Source: JBCBDX01 sp039815825
GTDB lineage: Bacteria; Pseudomonadota; Alphaproteobacteria; Rhizobiales; Rhizobiaceae
Assembly: GCA_039815825.1 (NCBI GenBank)
Contig: JBCBYO010000005.1
Coordinates: 1 to 64,000, forward strand
Length of the DNA: 64,000 bases
Direction: 5' to 3'
The notes under the pieces are model-generated. The model was not told the DNA's origin. It made no database searches and saw only the letters and a list, made by a program, of their open reading frames with translations. Made by a program: the position numbers and the translations under genes. Shown here piece after piece: positions 26,978 to 32,803 of the stretch (position 1 is its first letter; each line of letters opens with the position of its first letter).

Positions 26978-27515
26978 TCGAACAACCCATGGAAGGCACC
27001 TGCTCCTCAGGTCCCTTCCCGGTATTTGCAATCATGGCCATGGCGTCCAGCAACTCTGGCCTACGGTTCGAGGGATCACCGCCTATACCGATATTGTCCA
27101 AGCGGCCGCGGTACTGAAGCTCGCCGGCGTGGTTTAGGCCAAAAAAATCTGGTGTACATATGGCACCAAAGGACTTGGCAACCGATTGATCTTCATCGAC
27201 GAGGTACGGAAAGTTGAAGCTGTACTTCTCGGCAAACTTGAGCATTTGAACCGGCGAGTCTTCGGGATAGTCTTTCCAACTGTTCGACATGACAGCGACG
27301 ACACCGACATTGGTTTCCATAAGCCGATCGGCGTCGGCGGCCAAACGACCAGCAATGGCCTTCACATAAGGGCAATGGTTGCAGATAAAAACAATCAGGG
27401 TACCGGCAGTTCCCATGACGTCGCTGAGACTATACATACGCCCGTTGGGATCATTGAGGATGAAATCTGGCGCCTGCCAACCAAAATCACAAATGGGCGT
27501 ATCGAGCAGCGCCAT
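26964..27515 (-). CDS. Thioredoxin-fold protein (AhpC/TSA-type)
   Basis: The 183-residue product is a cytoplasmic redoxin: PDFILNDPNGRMYSLSD, then the conserved FICNHCPYVKA active site (CNHC), AVMSNSWKDYPEDSP and a cis-Pro-like segment CTPDFF. It belongs to the thioredoxin family of about 180 residues that uses a CxxC in this context. It is followed directly by cytochrome b561, so both may serve a shared redox function. Peroxidase versus reductase activity cannot be told apart here. Confidence 0.88.
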   Translation of the reverse strand: MALLDTPICDFGWQAPDFILNDPNGRMYSLSDVMGTAGTLIVFICNHCPYVKAIAGRLAADADRLMETNVGVVAVMSNSWKDYPEDSPVQMLKFAEKYSFNFPYLVDEDQSVAKSFGAICTPDFFGLNHAGELQYRGRLDNIGIGGDPSNRRPELLDAMAMIANTGKGPEEQVPSMGCSIKWK

Positions 27516-27518
27516 GCA

Positions 27519-28055
27519 TCATACCTCGCGTTTTCCGAACCACATTCGACCCAAGAGGCCGTCCTTCTTTCCGAACTGATGCCAAAGTGCGGCAGCAATA
27601 TGAACTAGCACCAGGGCAGCTAGTGCTTTTGTTGCGAAAGCATGGACGTAGCGCGGGGGATACTCCCAAAAGCTATTTGGCAACGGGTCCCCACTCCCAA
27701 AGAAGACTATTTCCGGCAGTCCTGCCATCGCCGACATCGCCATTCCCGATCCCGCAGCCAGGAAAATCAGCGGATAAAACGCCCAATGGGTCCAGACACC
27801 AATCTTGTCCAACAAAACGTTACCGGTGCTTGCATGAGCCGGCTTGCTAGAACGCACTCTGGTGATCAGGCGAACCACCAACAGGATCATGACGGAAATA
27901 CCAAAGAGCATGTGGCCGAAAAGCCCTTCAATTTTTTGCGGATCGTCATTGGCCAACGGTTCTAATAAAAAGGTTCCAGCTGCCAGTAGCATGATGATCA
28001 TGAAGGCCATCACCCAATGTAGGGAGACCAGGAGCGGATGATATTTCGAGGGCAT
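27519..28055 (-). CDS. Cytochrome b561
   Basis: The ATG at 28055 follows a GGAG ribosome site and gives 178 residues with four membrane helices. The haem-ligating His residues lie in SLHWVMAF, LFGHMLFGIS, GVWTHWAFYPL and LVHIAAALWHQF. B561 proteins pass electrons in the inner membrane, commonly from quinol to superoxide or a periplasmic partner. Only 3 bp separate it from the thioredoxin-like gene, so they form an operon, and the divergent MarR regulator with its palindrome is a likely controller. Confidence 0.93.
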   Translation of the reverse strand: MPSKYHPLLVSLHWVMAFMIIMLLAAGTFLLEPLANDDPQKIEGLFGHMLFGISVMILLVVRLITRVRSSKPAHASTGNVLLDKIGVWTHWAFYPLIFLAAGSGMAMSAMAGLPEIVFFGSGDPLPNSFWEYPPRYVHAFATKALAALVLVHIAAALWHQFGKKDGLLGRMWFGKREV

Positions 28056-28101
28056 GGTCGTTCTCCATTTTCGCGTCAAGCATAGCCGAAGGTTCAGAAT
28101 G

Positions 28102-28121
28102 TTGCAATTGCAATTATTGCA
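28102..28121. promoter_or_regulatory. Overlapping palindromes, probable MarR operator
   Basis: Two perfect palindromes overlap: TTGCAATTGCAA at 28102-28113 and TGCAAT-T-ATTGCA at 28109-28121. They sit between the divergent cytochrome b561 and MarR genes, where a MarR dimer could block both promoters. Binding is inferred. Confidence 0.6.
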
Positions 28122-28151
28122 GATGCATCATTTTTTGAATATACTGTTGTG

Positions 28152-28592
28152 ATGGATACCGAAGAAGCCGCGAGGCAAACCCGTCAAACGAGCGCAGGTT
28201 GGTACATACAAAGATTGGCTGGCAGGCTCGATAAAGCCATGGGTGAAGCCTTGGCTGACATTGATCTTACCCTGCCCCAATTGCCTATCATGATGACAGC
28301 ATTGGAACGCGGTGGCCTCACACAGGCAGACTATGCGGCAAAGTTTCGAATGCCAGCATACGCGATAAGCCGATCAATCGACTCACTGGTGGTACAGGGG
28401 CTGCTCGAGCGAAGGCCGGATCAAAACTCACGCCGAGCTTATAATATTTATGTCACCGATGCCGGACGGGATCTTGCACCGAAGCTCTTTGCTATTATCG
28501 AAGGGGTCAATGCGGAAATACTGGCACCACTGACCCCGGATGAGGCCAAAACGCTGCTCTCGCTACTGTCGAAAAGCCTGAACGCAAGCTGA
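28152..28592 (+). CDS. MarR-family transcriptional regulator
   Basis: The 146-residue product (ATG 28152, an adjacent GTG is possible) is a winged-helix MarR protein: LPQLPIMMTALERGGLTQADYAAKFRMPAYAISRS forms the first DNA-binding half and LERRPDQNSRRAYNIYVTDAGRDL is the wing and following helix. The C-terminal helix supports dimerisation. It is divergent from the b561-thioredoxin operon and overlapping palindromes lie in the gap, so it probably regulates that redox operon and itself. Effectors of this family are often phenolics or oxidants. Confidence 0.92.
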   Translation: MDTEEAARQTRQTSAGWYIQRLAGRLDKAMGEALADIDLTLPQLPIMMTALERGGLTQADYAAKFRMPAYAISRSIDSLVVQGLLERRPDQNSRRAYNIYVTDAGRDLAPKLFAIIEGVNAEILAPLTPDEAKTLLSLLSKSLNAS

Positions 28593-28594
28593 AC
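28580..28594 (-). promoter_or_regulatory. Possible reverse-oriented GTTC-N7-GTTC repeat
   Basis: GAAC-GCAAGCT-GAAC is the exact reverse complement of the alphaproteobacterial LexA box pattern. It overlaps the end of the MarR gene and lies 98 bp before the first curlin-like gene. A perfect copy is expected about twice by chance in 64 kb, so alone it is weak; the forward copies at 29225 and 30286 make it worth noting. A degenerate forward copy, GTTC-N7-GTTA, is at 28615-28629. Confidence 0.35.
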
Positions 28595-28692
28595 AGTAGC
28601 TTCAGGCCCGGTTCGTTCGCGCTCCGTTAACTATTTCCTCGCGGGCAAATGCACTGCCCACCAAGGATGACATGCAACGCGAGGATTAAACC

Positions 28693-29064
28693 ATGAAATA
28701 CATCACAACACCTTTGGCGGCGGCCGTGCTCAGTGCTTCTGCTTTTCTTTCAACGCCAACTGTGGCCAGCGAGCTGATCGTCGATCAATTCGGCATTGGA
28801 AACATTGTTGGTGGCGGCCAAAACGGCTCCGACAATCGTTTGGGCTTCAAACAGCGCGGCAACGACAATCTGGCAATTGGTACGCAGACCGGCGACAATA
28901 ACTGGATGGCCGTTCACCAGCATGGCGACGGACACACCAGCCAAAATGACCAAAATGGTGACAATAACATCACCGCTGTAATTCAGGCTGGTGAGAACTG
29001 CGCGGCGGCAACCGATACTACAACTGGCGGCCCGGTAAATGCTGTGATCCAAATCTGCCGATAA
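28693..29064 (+). CDS. Curlin-repeat secreted protein 1
   Basis: The 123-residue product has a GAGG ribosome site and a signal peptide ending near VAS. The mature chain is about four curlin-like repeats with a 22-residue period marked by Q-x-G and D/N-N pairs (VDQFGIGNIVGGGQNG, KQRGNDNLAIGTQTG, HQHGDGHTSQNDQNG). The C-terminal repeat has Cys at about 103 and 122 with exactly 18 residues between them. The N-terminal DQFGIGN-x-GGGQNG motif is shared with the second curlin-like protein. Curlin repeats form cross-beta fibres in CsgA and CsgB; amyloid formation here is inferred. A strong terminator follows it. Confidence 0.85.
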   Translation: MKYITTPLAAAVLSASAFLSTPTVASELIVDQFGIGNIVGGGQNGSDNRLGFKQRGNDNLAIGTQTGDNNWMAVHQHGDGHTSQNDQNGDNNITAVIQAGENCAAATDTTTGGPVNAVIQICR

Positions 29065-29107
29065 CCAATATATCCAAGCGCACCTCCCGACCTCCCAAGC
29101 GCTGACC

Positions 29108-29146
29108 ACCCCGGTTGCTCCCAACGAGCCGCCGGGGTTTTTCTTT
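29108..29146 (+). terminator. Rho-independent terminator after curlin-like gene 1
   Basis: The outer stem ACCCCGG/CCGGGGT and inner stem GCTC/GAGC are followed by a T-rich run. It isolates the first curlin gene from the next one, whose promoter lies just downstream. Confidence 0.85.
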
Positions 29147-29192
29147 GTCGCAAGAATTCTATTTTATTATTTATTTTCAATTATTTAGAAGA

Positions 29193-29245
29193 TTTTTGAA
29201 TTCTGAACGATTTCTGAATGCCCGGTTCCAAAACTGTTCAGTGAC
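29193..29245 (+). promoter_or_regulatory. Conserved upstream module of curlin-like gene 2
   Basis: These 53 bp align without gaps to 30254-30306, upstream of the third curlin-like gene, with 39 of 53 bases identical by my count. Conserved blocks are AATTCT, AACG, TGAA, GTTCCAAA and GTTCAGTGAC. The module ends 68 bp before the start codon. I cannot place a confident -35/-10 pair within it. Confidence 0.7.
29225..29239 (+). promoter_or_regulatory. GTTC-N7-GTTC direct repeat (LexA-box pattern)
   Basis: GTTC-CAAAACT-GTTC matches the published alphaproteobacterial LexA/SOS box exactly. It sits 75 bp before the second curlin-like gene and is conserved at the same place upstream of the third. Control by LexA is inferred; a response regulator could also use direct half-sites one helical turn apart. 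Confidence 0.5.
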
Positions 29246-29313
29246 AAAACGCTATTCCTATTTTCGAGGCTAACAAACACCAACCTCAACAACCAACAAG
29301 CGAGGACACAACC

Positions 29314-29679
29314 ATGAAACGTACATCTCTTATCTCCGCCCTGATCGTAGCAGCAACAGCGTTTGCAGCACCTGCTTCTGCCAACGATGTATTCATCGAC
29401 CAATTCGGCATCGGCAACGTAGCCGGCGGTGGCCAGAATGGCCTGTTCAACGAATTGATCATCCTGCAACAAGGCGACGGTTCGACATCTATCATCACAC
29501 AGGATGGCCTGGGTAACTTGGCCGGCTCCAGCCAGACTGGCAACGATCACTTTAGCGAGACCAACCAAGCCGGCGCGCTGAACACAAGCACTACAATCCA
29601 GTCCGGTTCTGGCTGTGGCGCATCATCCAACCAAACTGGATTCGGCAACACCGTCGCCATCATCCAGAACTGCCCATAA
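29314..29679 (+). CDS. Curlin-repeat secreted protein 2
   Basis: The 121-residue product has a CGAGGA ribosome site and a signal peptide ending at ASA. Five curlin-like segments with a 22-residue period follow, starting with IDQFGIGNVAGGGQNG, then LQQGDGSTS, SQTGNDH, NQAGALN and IQSGSG. The last two Cys residues are again separated by exactly 18 residues, with the final Cys next to the C-terminus (IIQNCP). It is a paralogue of curlin-like protein 1 with a divergent core. A stem-loop lies between it and the CsgH-like gene, so the two may share a transcript with unequal yields. Confidence 0.86.
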   Translation: MKRTSLISALIVAATAFAAPASANDVFIDQFGIGNVAGGGQNGLFNELIILQQGDGSTSIITQDGLGNLAGSSQTGNDHFSETNQAGALNTSTTIQSGSGCGASSNQTGFGNTVAIIQNCP

Positions 29680-29703
29680 TCGGCACAAACGCCAAAGCGA
29701 GGG

Positions 29704-29737
29704 TACCCGGGCGGCCACACAAAAGCCGACCCGGGTA
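29704..29737 (+). repeat. Intercistronic stem-loop before the CsgH-like gene
   Basis: TACCCGGG pairs with CCCGGGTA and CGGC with GCCG, giving about 12 bp with one bulged A and a CACACAAAA loop. No T run follows, so it is more likely an mRNA-stabilising or processing hairpin than a terminator. It would favour subunit mRNA over the downstream gene. Confidence 0.6.
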
Positions 29738-29778
29738 TATCCGCACAAACCGACCATTTCCTGATTGGAGACTATCAA

Positions 29779-30183
29779 ATGACCCGTAACACTTTTACAT
29801 CCTTTAGCGCCCGCACGGCCCTTGGCATGGTCGGCATCATTGCGGTTGCGGCCTGTACCAGCTCCATTGCAGCTGATGCCGGTGACACGGTTAGCAAAAC
29901 CAACGGCCACCTTACGTGCTCTATTGCGCAGACCAAAACAAACGGCATGGTGCGCCTTGACGCCAAAGTATCTTCGACCGCCGAAGTTAATGGCGAATAC
30001 CGATTTTCGGTTCGCGGCGGCGGCACCAACATCAACCAGGGTGGCCCCTTCGTCGCGTCGACGAATGGCGACACGACAGTCGGCGTGATCCAGCTTTCAT
30101 CGGGCTCCTACACGATCAAGCTGGACGTTGATGCGGGTGGAAAAAAAGTAAAGTGCGCCGACACCATTCGGCTATCTATCTAA
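29779..30183 (+). CDS. CsgH-like curli assembly protein
   Basis: The 134-residue product carries an N-terminal hydrophobic segment with a possible lipobox (AVAAC) and a C-terminal beta-sandwich resembling CsgH: HLTCSIAQTKTNG, NGEYRFSVRGGGTNIN, then GGPFVAS and GVIQLSSGSYTIKL, ending with KVKCADT. The two Cys of LTC and VKC probably form a disulfide. CsgH of alphaproteobacteria is known to inhibit CsgA fibre formation in the periplasm, and this gene lies directly between curlin-like genes. No csgG, csgE, csgF or csgD is in the window. Confidence 0.8.
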   Translation: MTRNTFTSFSARTALGMVGIIAVAACTSSIAADAGDTVSKTNGHLTCSIAQTKTNGMVRLDAKVSSTAEVNGEYRFSVRGGGTNINQGGPFVASTNGDTTVGVIQLSSGSYTIKLDVDAGGKKVKCADTIRLSI

Positions 30184-30209
30184 TTGTAATATATATTCTT
30201 TTTGACTAG

Positions 30210-30237
30210 CGCCGCGATTTTTCGCGGCGTTTTTTTT
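30210..30237 (+). terminator. Rho-independent terminator after the CsgH-like gene
   Basis: CGCCGCGA and TCGCGGCG form a perfect 8-bp stem with a TTTT loop and are followed by eight T. It separates the CsgH-like gene from the promoter of the third curlin-like gene. Confidence 0.9.
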
Positions 30238-30253
30238 CATTTGTCTCGAAACT

Positions 30254-30306
30254 TTTTTCAATTCTTAACGGCAAATGAACGCAGCGTTCCAAACGCGTTC
30301 AGTGAC
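30254..30306 (+). promoter_or_regulatory. Conserved upstream module of curlin-like gene 3
   Basis: This block is the partner of 29193-29245, with no gaps and the same internal spacing. Its end is 82 bp before the start codon. The proteins behind the two modules are quite different, so the conservation points to regulation rather than recent duplication of whole genes. Confidence 0.7.
30286..30300 (+). promoter_or_regulatory. GTTC-N7-GTTC direct repeat (LexA-box pattern)
   Basis: GTTC-CAAACGC-GTTC is a second exact match to the alphaproteobacterial LexA box, followed by the same AGTGAC as the copy at 29225. Function is inferred from pattern and position. Confidence 0.5.
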
Positions 30307-30388
30307 GATAGGCCAATGTGTGTTCACGGTCAGCGAGGGACCGAGTGAAACAGAACAACAGACACCATATCGAAACGAGGATGACATC

Positions 30389-30787
30389 ATGAAACGCACA
30401 ATAAAGACACTGGTCGCCGCTACCATCGCCGCAACAGCCATGGCTGCAGCACCCGCTGTACCTGCATATGCTGGTGGTCAGATTTCCATCTCCATTAACC
30501 CGCAAAAGCAAGAACACAAGGACGCCATGAAGCTCGGCCTTGGCATTTTAAGCGCGGTAAAAGGCAACGTTACTCAAAACGGCAATGGCAACAGCGCGGG
30601 GCTTGGCCAGAACGGCTCCAACAACAATGGCGTGATCATCCAGGACGGCAATGGCCACACTGGCACGCTTGTCCAAAACGGTAACAATAACGACCATCTG
30701 CTCCTTCAACTCGGTGAAGGCACGAACGGTCATGTTGGCCAGAACGGTAACGAGACTGGCGCAACAATTCAATTCGGCTGGAAGTAA
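30389..30787 (+). CDS. Curlin-repeat secreted protein 3
   Basis: From ATG 30389 (CGAGGA ribosome site) the product has 132 residues with a signal peptide ending near AYAG. A polar, non-repetitive segment (GGQISISINPQKQEHKD) precedes the repeats, which have an 11-residue half-period: VTQNGNGNSAG, LGQNGSNNNGV, IIQDGNGHTGT, LVQNGNNNDH, LLQLGEGTNG, HVGQNGNETGA. It has no Cys, unlike the other two curlin-like proteins, and ends IQFGWK. It may be the bulk fibre subunit, with the Cys-bearing proteins acting as minor or capping units; that division is a guess. Confidence 0.85.
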   Translation: MKRTIKTLVAATIAATAMAAAPAVPAYAGGQISISINPQKQEHKDAMKLGLGILSAVKGNVTQNGNGNSAGLGQNGSNNNGVIIQDGNGHTGTLVQNGNNNDHLLLQLGEGTNGHVGQNGNETGATIQFGWK

Positions 30788-30819
30788 ACCCTGTCCCCCT
30801 CAGCGATACCAGCCGATAT

Positions 30820-30853
30820 GGCCGGAAGGTACTCCCTTCCGGCCTTATTTTTT
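30820..30853 (+). terminator. Rho-independent terminator after curlin-like gene 3
   Basis: GGCCGGAAGG pairs with CCTTCCGGCC around a TACTC loop and is followed by a T-rich run. It closes the curlin locus just before the convergent EF-hand gene. Confidence 0.9.
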
Positions 30854-30862
30854 AAATGGCGT

Positions 30863-31360
30863 CTATCGCGCGCTGACGTCTATATCGGGCCGGATAGCGC
30901 CCCGCATGACTATGTTGACGCTGTAGCCAAGCAAATACTCACGCGGATTGAGCATTTGGTCGCCGTTCACATCTGCCCGTTCAAAATCGAAAGCTCCAGC
31001 TTCATTGAACTCATCCATCGTGATCGCACCGTCTTTGTCTCTATCCCAAAAACCGAACAGAATACGATTTGCGATTTTCATGGCGTCGGCGCCCCCCTCT
31101 GCCTCCGCAGCAGTGCCAAAGCCGATGTCCCACTCCTCGAACTCATCAAAAGCGACCTGACTGTTTTTGTCGTAATCCATCCCGAGGAAAATTGACTCGC
31201 CGAACATCGTCATCTCGTTGGGGCTCAACAACCCATCGCCGTCGGCGTCGATTGATTCAAATGTCATTTTTGCAACTGTGAACCCTTCAGAAGGTGATTC
31301 CGCCAGCACAGACGTCGCTGAAAGCAGCAACAAAGCGATCGATGAACGAACAATTTTCAT
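30863..31360 (-). CDS. Exported four-EF-hand calcium-binding protein
   Basis: The ATG at 31360 follows AGGAG and gives 165 residues. A signal peptide (to about VLAE) precedes four EF-hand loops: DADGDGLLSPNE, DYDKNSQVAFDE, DRDKDGAITMDE and DVNGDQMLNPRE. All have acidic positions 1 and 12, so four calcium sites are plausible, though the second has Asn-Ser in place of the usual Gly. It is tail-to-tail with the third curlin-like gene. A link to extracellular fibre or adhesin function is possible from proximity only. Confidence 0.88.
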   Translation of the reverse strand: MKIVRSSIALLLLSATSVLAESPSEGFTVAKMTFESIDADGDGLLSPNEMTMFGESIFLGMDYDKNSQVAFDEFEEWDIGFGTAAEAEGGADAMKIANRILFGFWDRDKDGAITMDEFNEAGAFDFERADVNGDQMLNPREYLLGYSVNIVMRGAIRPDIDVSAR

Positions 31361-31522
31361 GTCCAACTCCTGTTCCAAATCCCAGATTGTTGATCTTATC
31401 AACTACCTATAGCGGAAGGAAAAAGCGTAACAACTGACAAAAACAGCATAGGTGGGTATATATAAATGCCACCGGAACATTTGCTCCGGTGGCAAACATG
31501 TTTTGAAGTGGCAGACTTGTCT

Positions 31523-32089
31523 TCAAGCAGCTGCTGCGCTTATCTTTTGCCAAGCAAACGGTTTGACAACTTCATCAATTGGCGTCTGCGCGATGTGATT
31601 GACGTAGTTTGACATGACTTTTTGGGCTGTTGCCAAAACAACGTCGAGGATTGCGCGACGATCATATCCTGCATTGAGGAACGTCTGAACCTGTTCATCG
31701 GTCACGTTTCCACGTTGGCGTACAACCTCCAGTGTGAACGTGCGCAGCGCTTCGAGTTTGGCGGTTGGCAGGATCGTTTCGTTGCGCAACGCTTCGATCA
31801 CATCATCGGCGACATTGGTTCTTTTCGCGATCGCTGTGTGAGCTGGTACGCAATAGTGGCACTCGTGCTCCACATTGATGGCCTGCCAAACGACGGTTTG
31901 CTCTGTGGCGTCAAAGTTCGTTTGGGTGAACAGATGGTGCAGCACTTGATAGCCTTCCAAGTGCTGTGGTGATTCAGCCATCACCGCATGCAGGCCCGGA
32001 ATGCGGCCAAAGGCTTTTGAAGATTTCTCCAACAGCGGCTTGCTTGCTTCAGGTGCGGTGTCAACGGTGTGGGCGGTGAAGTCGGTCAT
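31523..32089 (-). CDS. Carboxymuconolactone decarboxylase/AhpD-like protein
   Basis: The 188-residue product has the CMD fold with the AhpD-type redox motif EHECHYCVPAHTAIAK, whose CxxC and following His are the catalytic elements of alkylhydroperoxidase-like proteins. It starts at ATG 32089 behind AGGAAAA. It is divergent from a TetR regulator, and repeated TTGAGTG half-sites in the gap suggest control by that protein. A peroxide or electrophile-related role is likely; the substrate is unknown. Confidence 0.9.
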   Translation of the reverse strand: MTDFTAHTVDTAPEASKPLLEKSSKAFGRIPGLHAVMAESPQHLEGYQVLHHLFTQTNFDATEQTVVWQAINVEHECHYCVPAHTAIAKRTNVADDVIEALRNETILPTAKLEALRTFTLEVVRQRGNVTDEQVQTFLNAGYDRRAILDVVLATAQKVMSNYVNHIAQTPIDEVVKPFAWQKISAAAA

Positions 32090-32122
32090 GGGTTTTCCTA
32101 ACGGGTCAGGTGTTAAATCATT

Positions 32123-32196
32123 TTGAGTGCTTGCTCAATTTGGAAAATACTTTATTTTAGCAATCACTCAAGAACTATTTTTGAACGATCACTCAA
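32123..32196. promoter_or_regulatory. Cluster of TTGAGTG/CACTCAA half-sites
   Basis: An imperfect palindrome TTGAG-TGCTTG-CTCAA at 32123-32138 is followed by two direct copies of ATCACTCAA at 32163-32171 and 32188-32196, 25 bp apart. They fill the space between the divergent CMD and TetR genes, consistent with repressor binding at several sites. Confidence 0.55.
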
Positions 32197-32206
32197 ATGT
32201 GAAATC

Positions 32207-32803
32207 ATGGCACGCAAAGAAAAATATGACAGCGATGAAACCCTTGGCCGTGCGACCGCGCTTTTCTGGATGCAAGGTTATCATGCGACATCAATGAAAG
32301 ATCTGGAGACTGCGCTCGATTTGGGTCCCGGCAGTATTTATGCCCGTTTTGGTTCCAAGGCGGGTGTGTTTGAGGCAGCATTAAAAAACTATGCGGCCGG
32401 TCGGCGGATCGAATTAGAGAGACATCTTGAAGCGCATGACACTGTTCTGGACGGTTTAGCAGCTTACGCTGGCTCTTTCCGCAATCTGTGTGAACGCGAT
32501 GCTCCCTCGGTCGCCTGTATGATGATGAAATCAGTCACGGAACTGCACGCGACAGAGCCTGAACTGCAAACTGTGGCGTCGGAGCTTCTGGACGCGACGG
32601 AAGATATGTTCACCGAGCAGTTTGCCCGGGCAAAATCAGAAGGCGAACTTTCTGCTGACAGCGATCCCGCCTTTTTGGGTGCGTGGCTGCAGGCAGAAAT
32701 CATGGGGATCCGTACCTATGCGCAAAAGGCAAACACAGCCGAACGTGTTGGCCAACTGGCCGACGGACTCGCCACGCGAGTGCGTGCTTTGCGTGCTGGC
32801 TAG
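32207..32803 (+). CDS. TetR/AcrR-family regulator
   Basis: From ATG 32207 the product has 198 residues. The N-terminal HTH is clear (RATALFWMQGYHATSMKDLETALDLGPGSIYARFGSKAGVFEAAL) and the C-terminal domain contains CMMMKSVTEL and a long helical region. The subfamily is often paired with genes for electrophile or disinfectant stress. The divergent AhpD-like gene is the probable target. It overlaps the convergent hydrolase gene by 4 bp. Confidence 0.93.
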   Translation: MARKEKYDSDETLGRATALFWMQGYHATSMKDLETALDLGPGSIYARFGSKAGVFEAALKNYAAGRRIELERHLEAHDTVLDGLAAYAGSFRNLCERDAPSVACMMMKSVTELHATEPELQTVASELLDATEDMFTEQFARAKSEGELSADSDPAFLGAWLQAEIMGIRTYAQKANTAERVGQLADGLATRVRALRAG

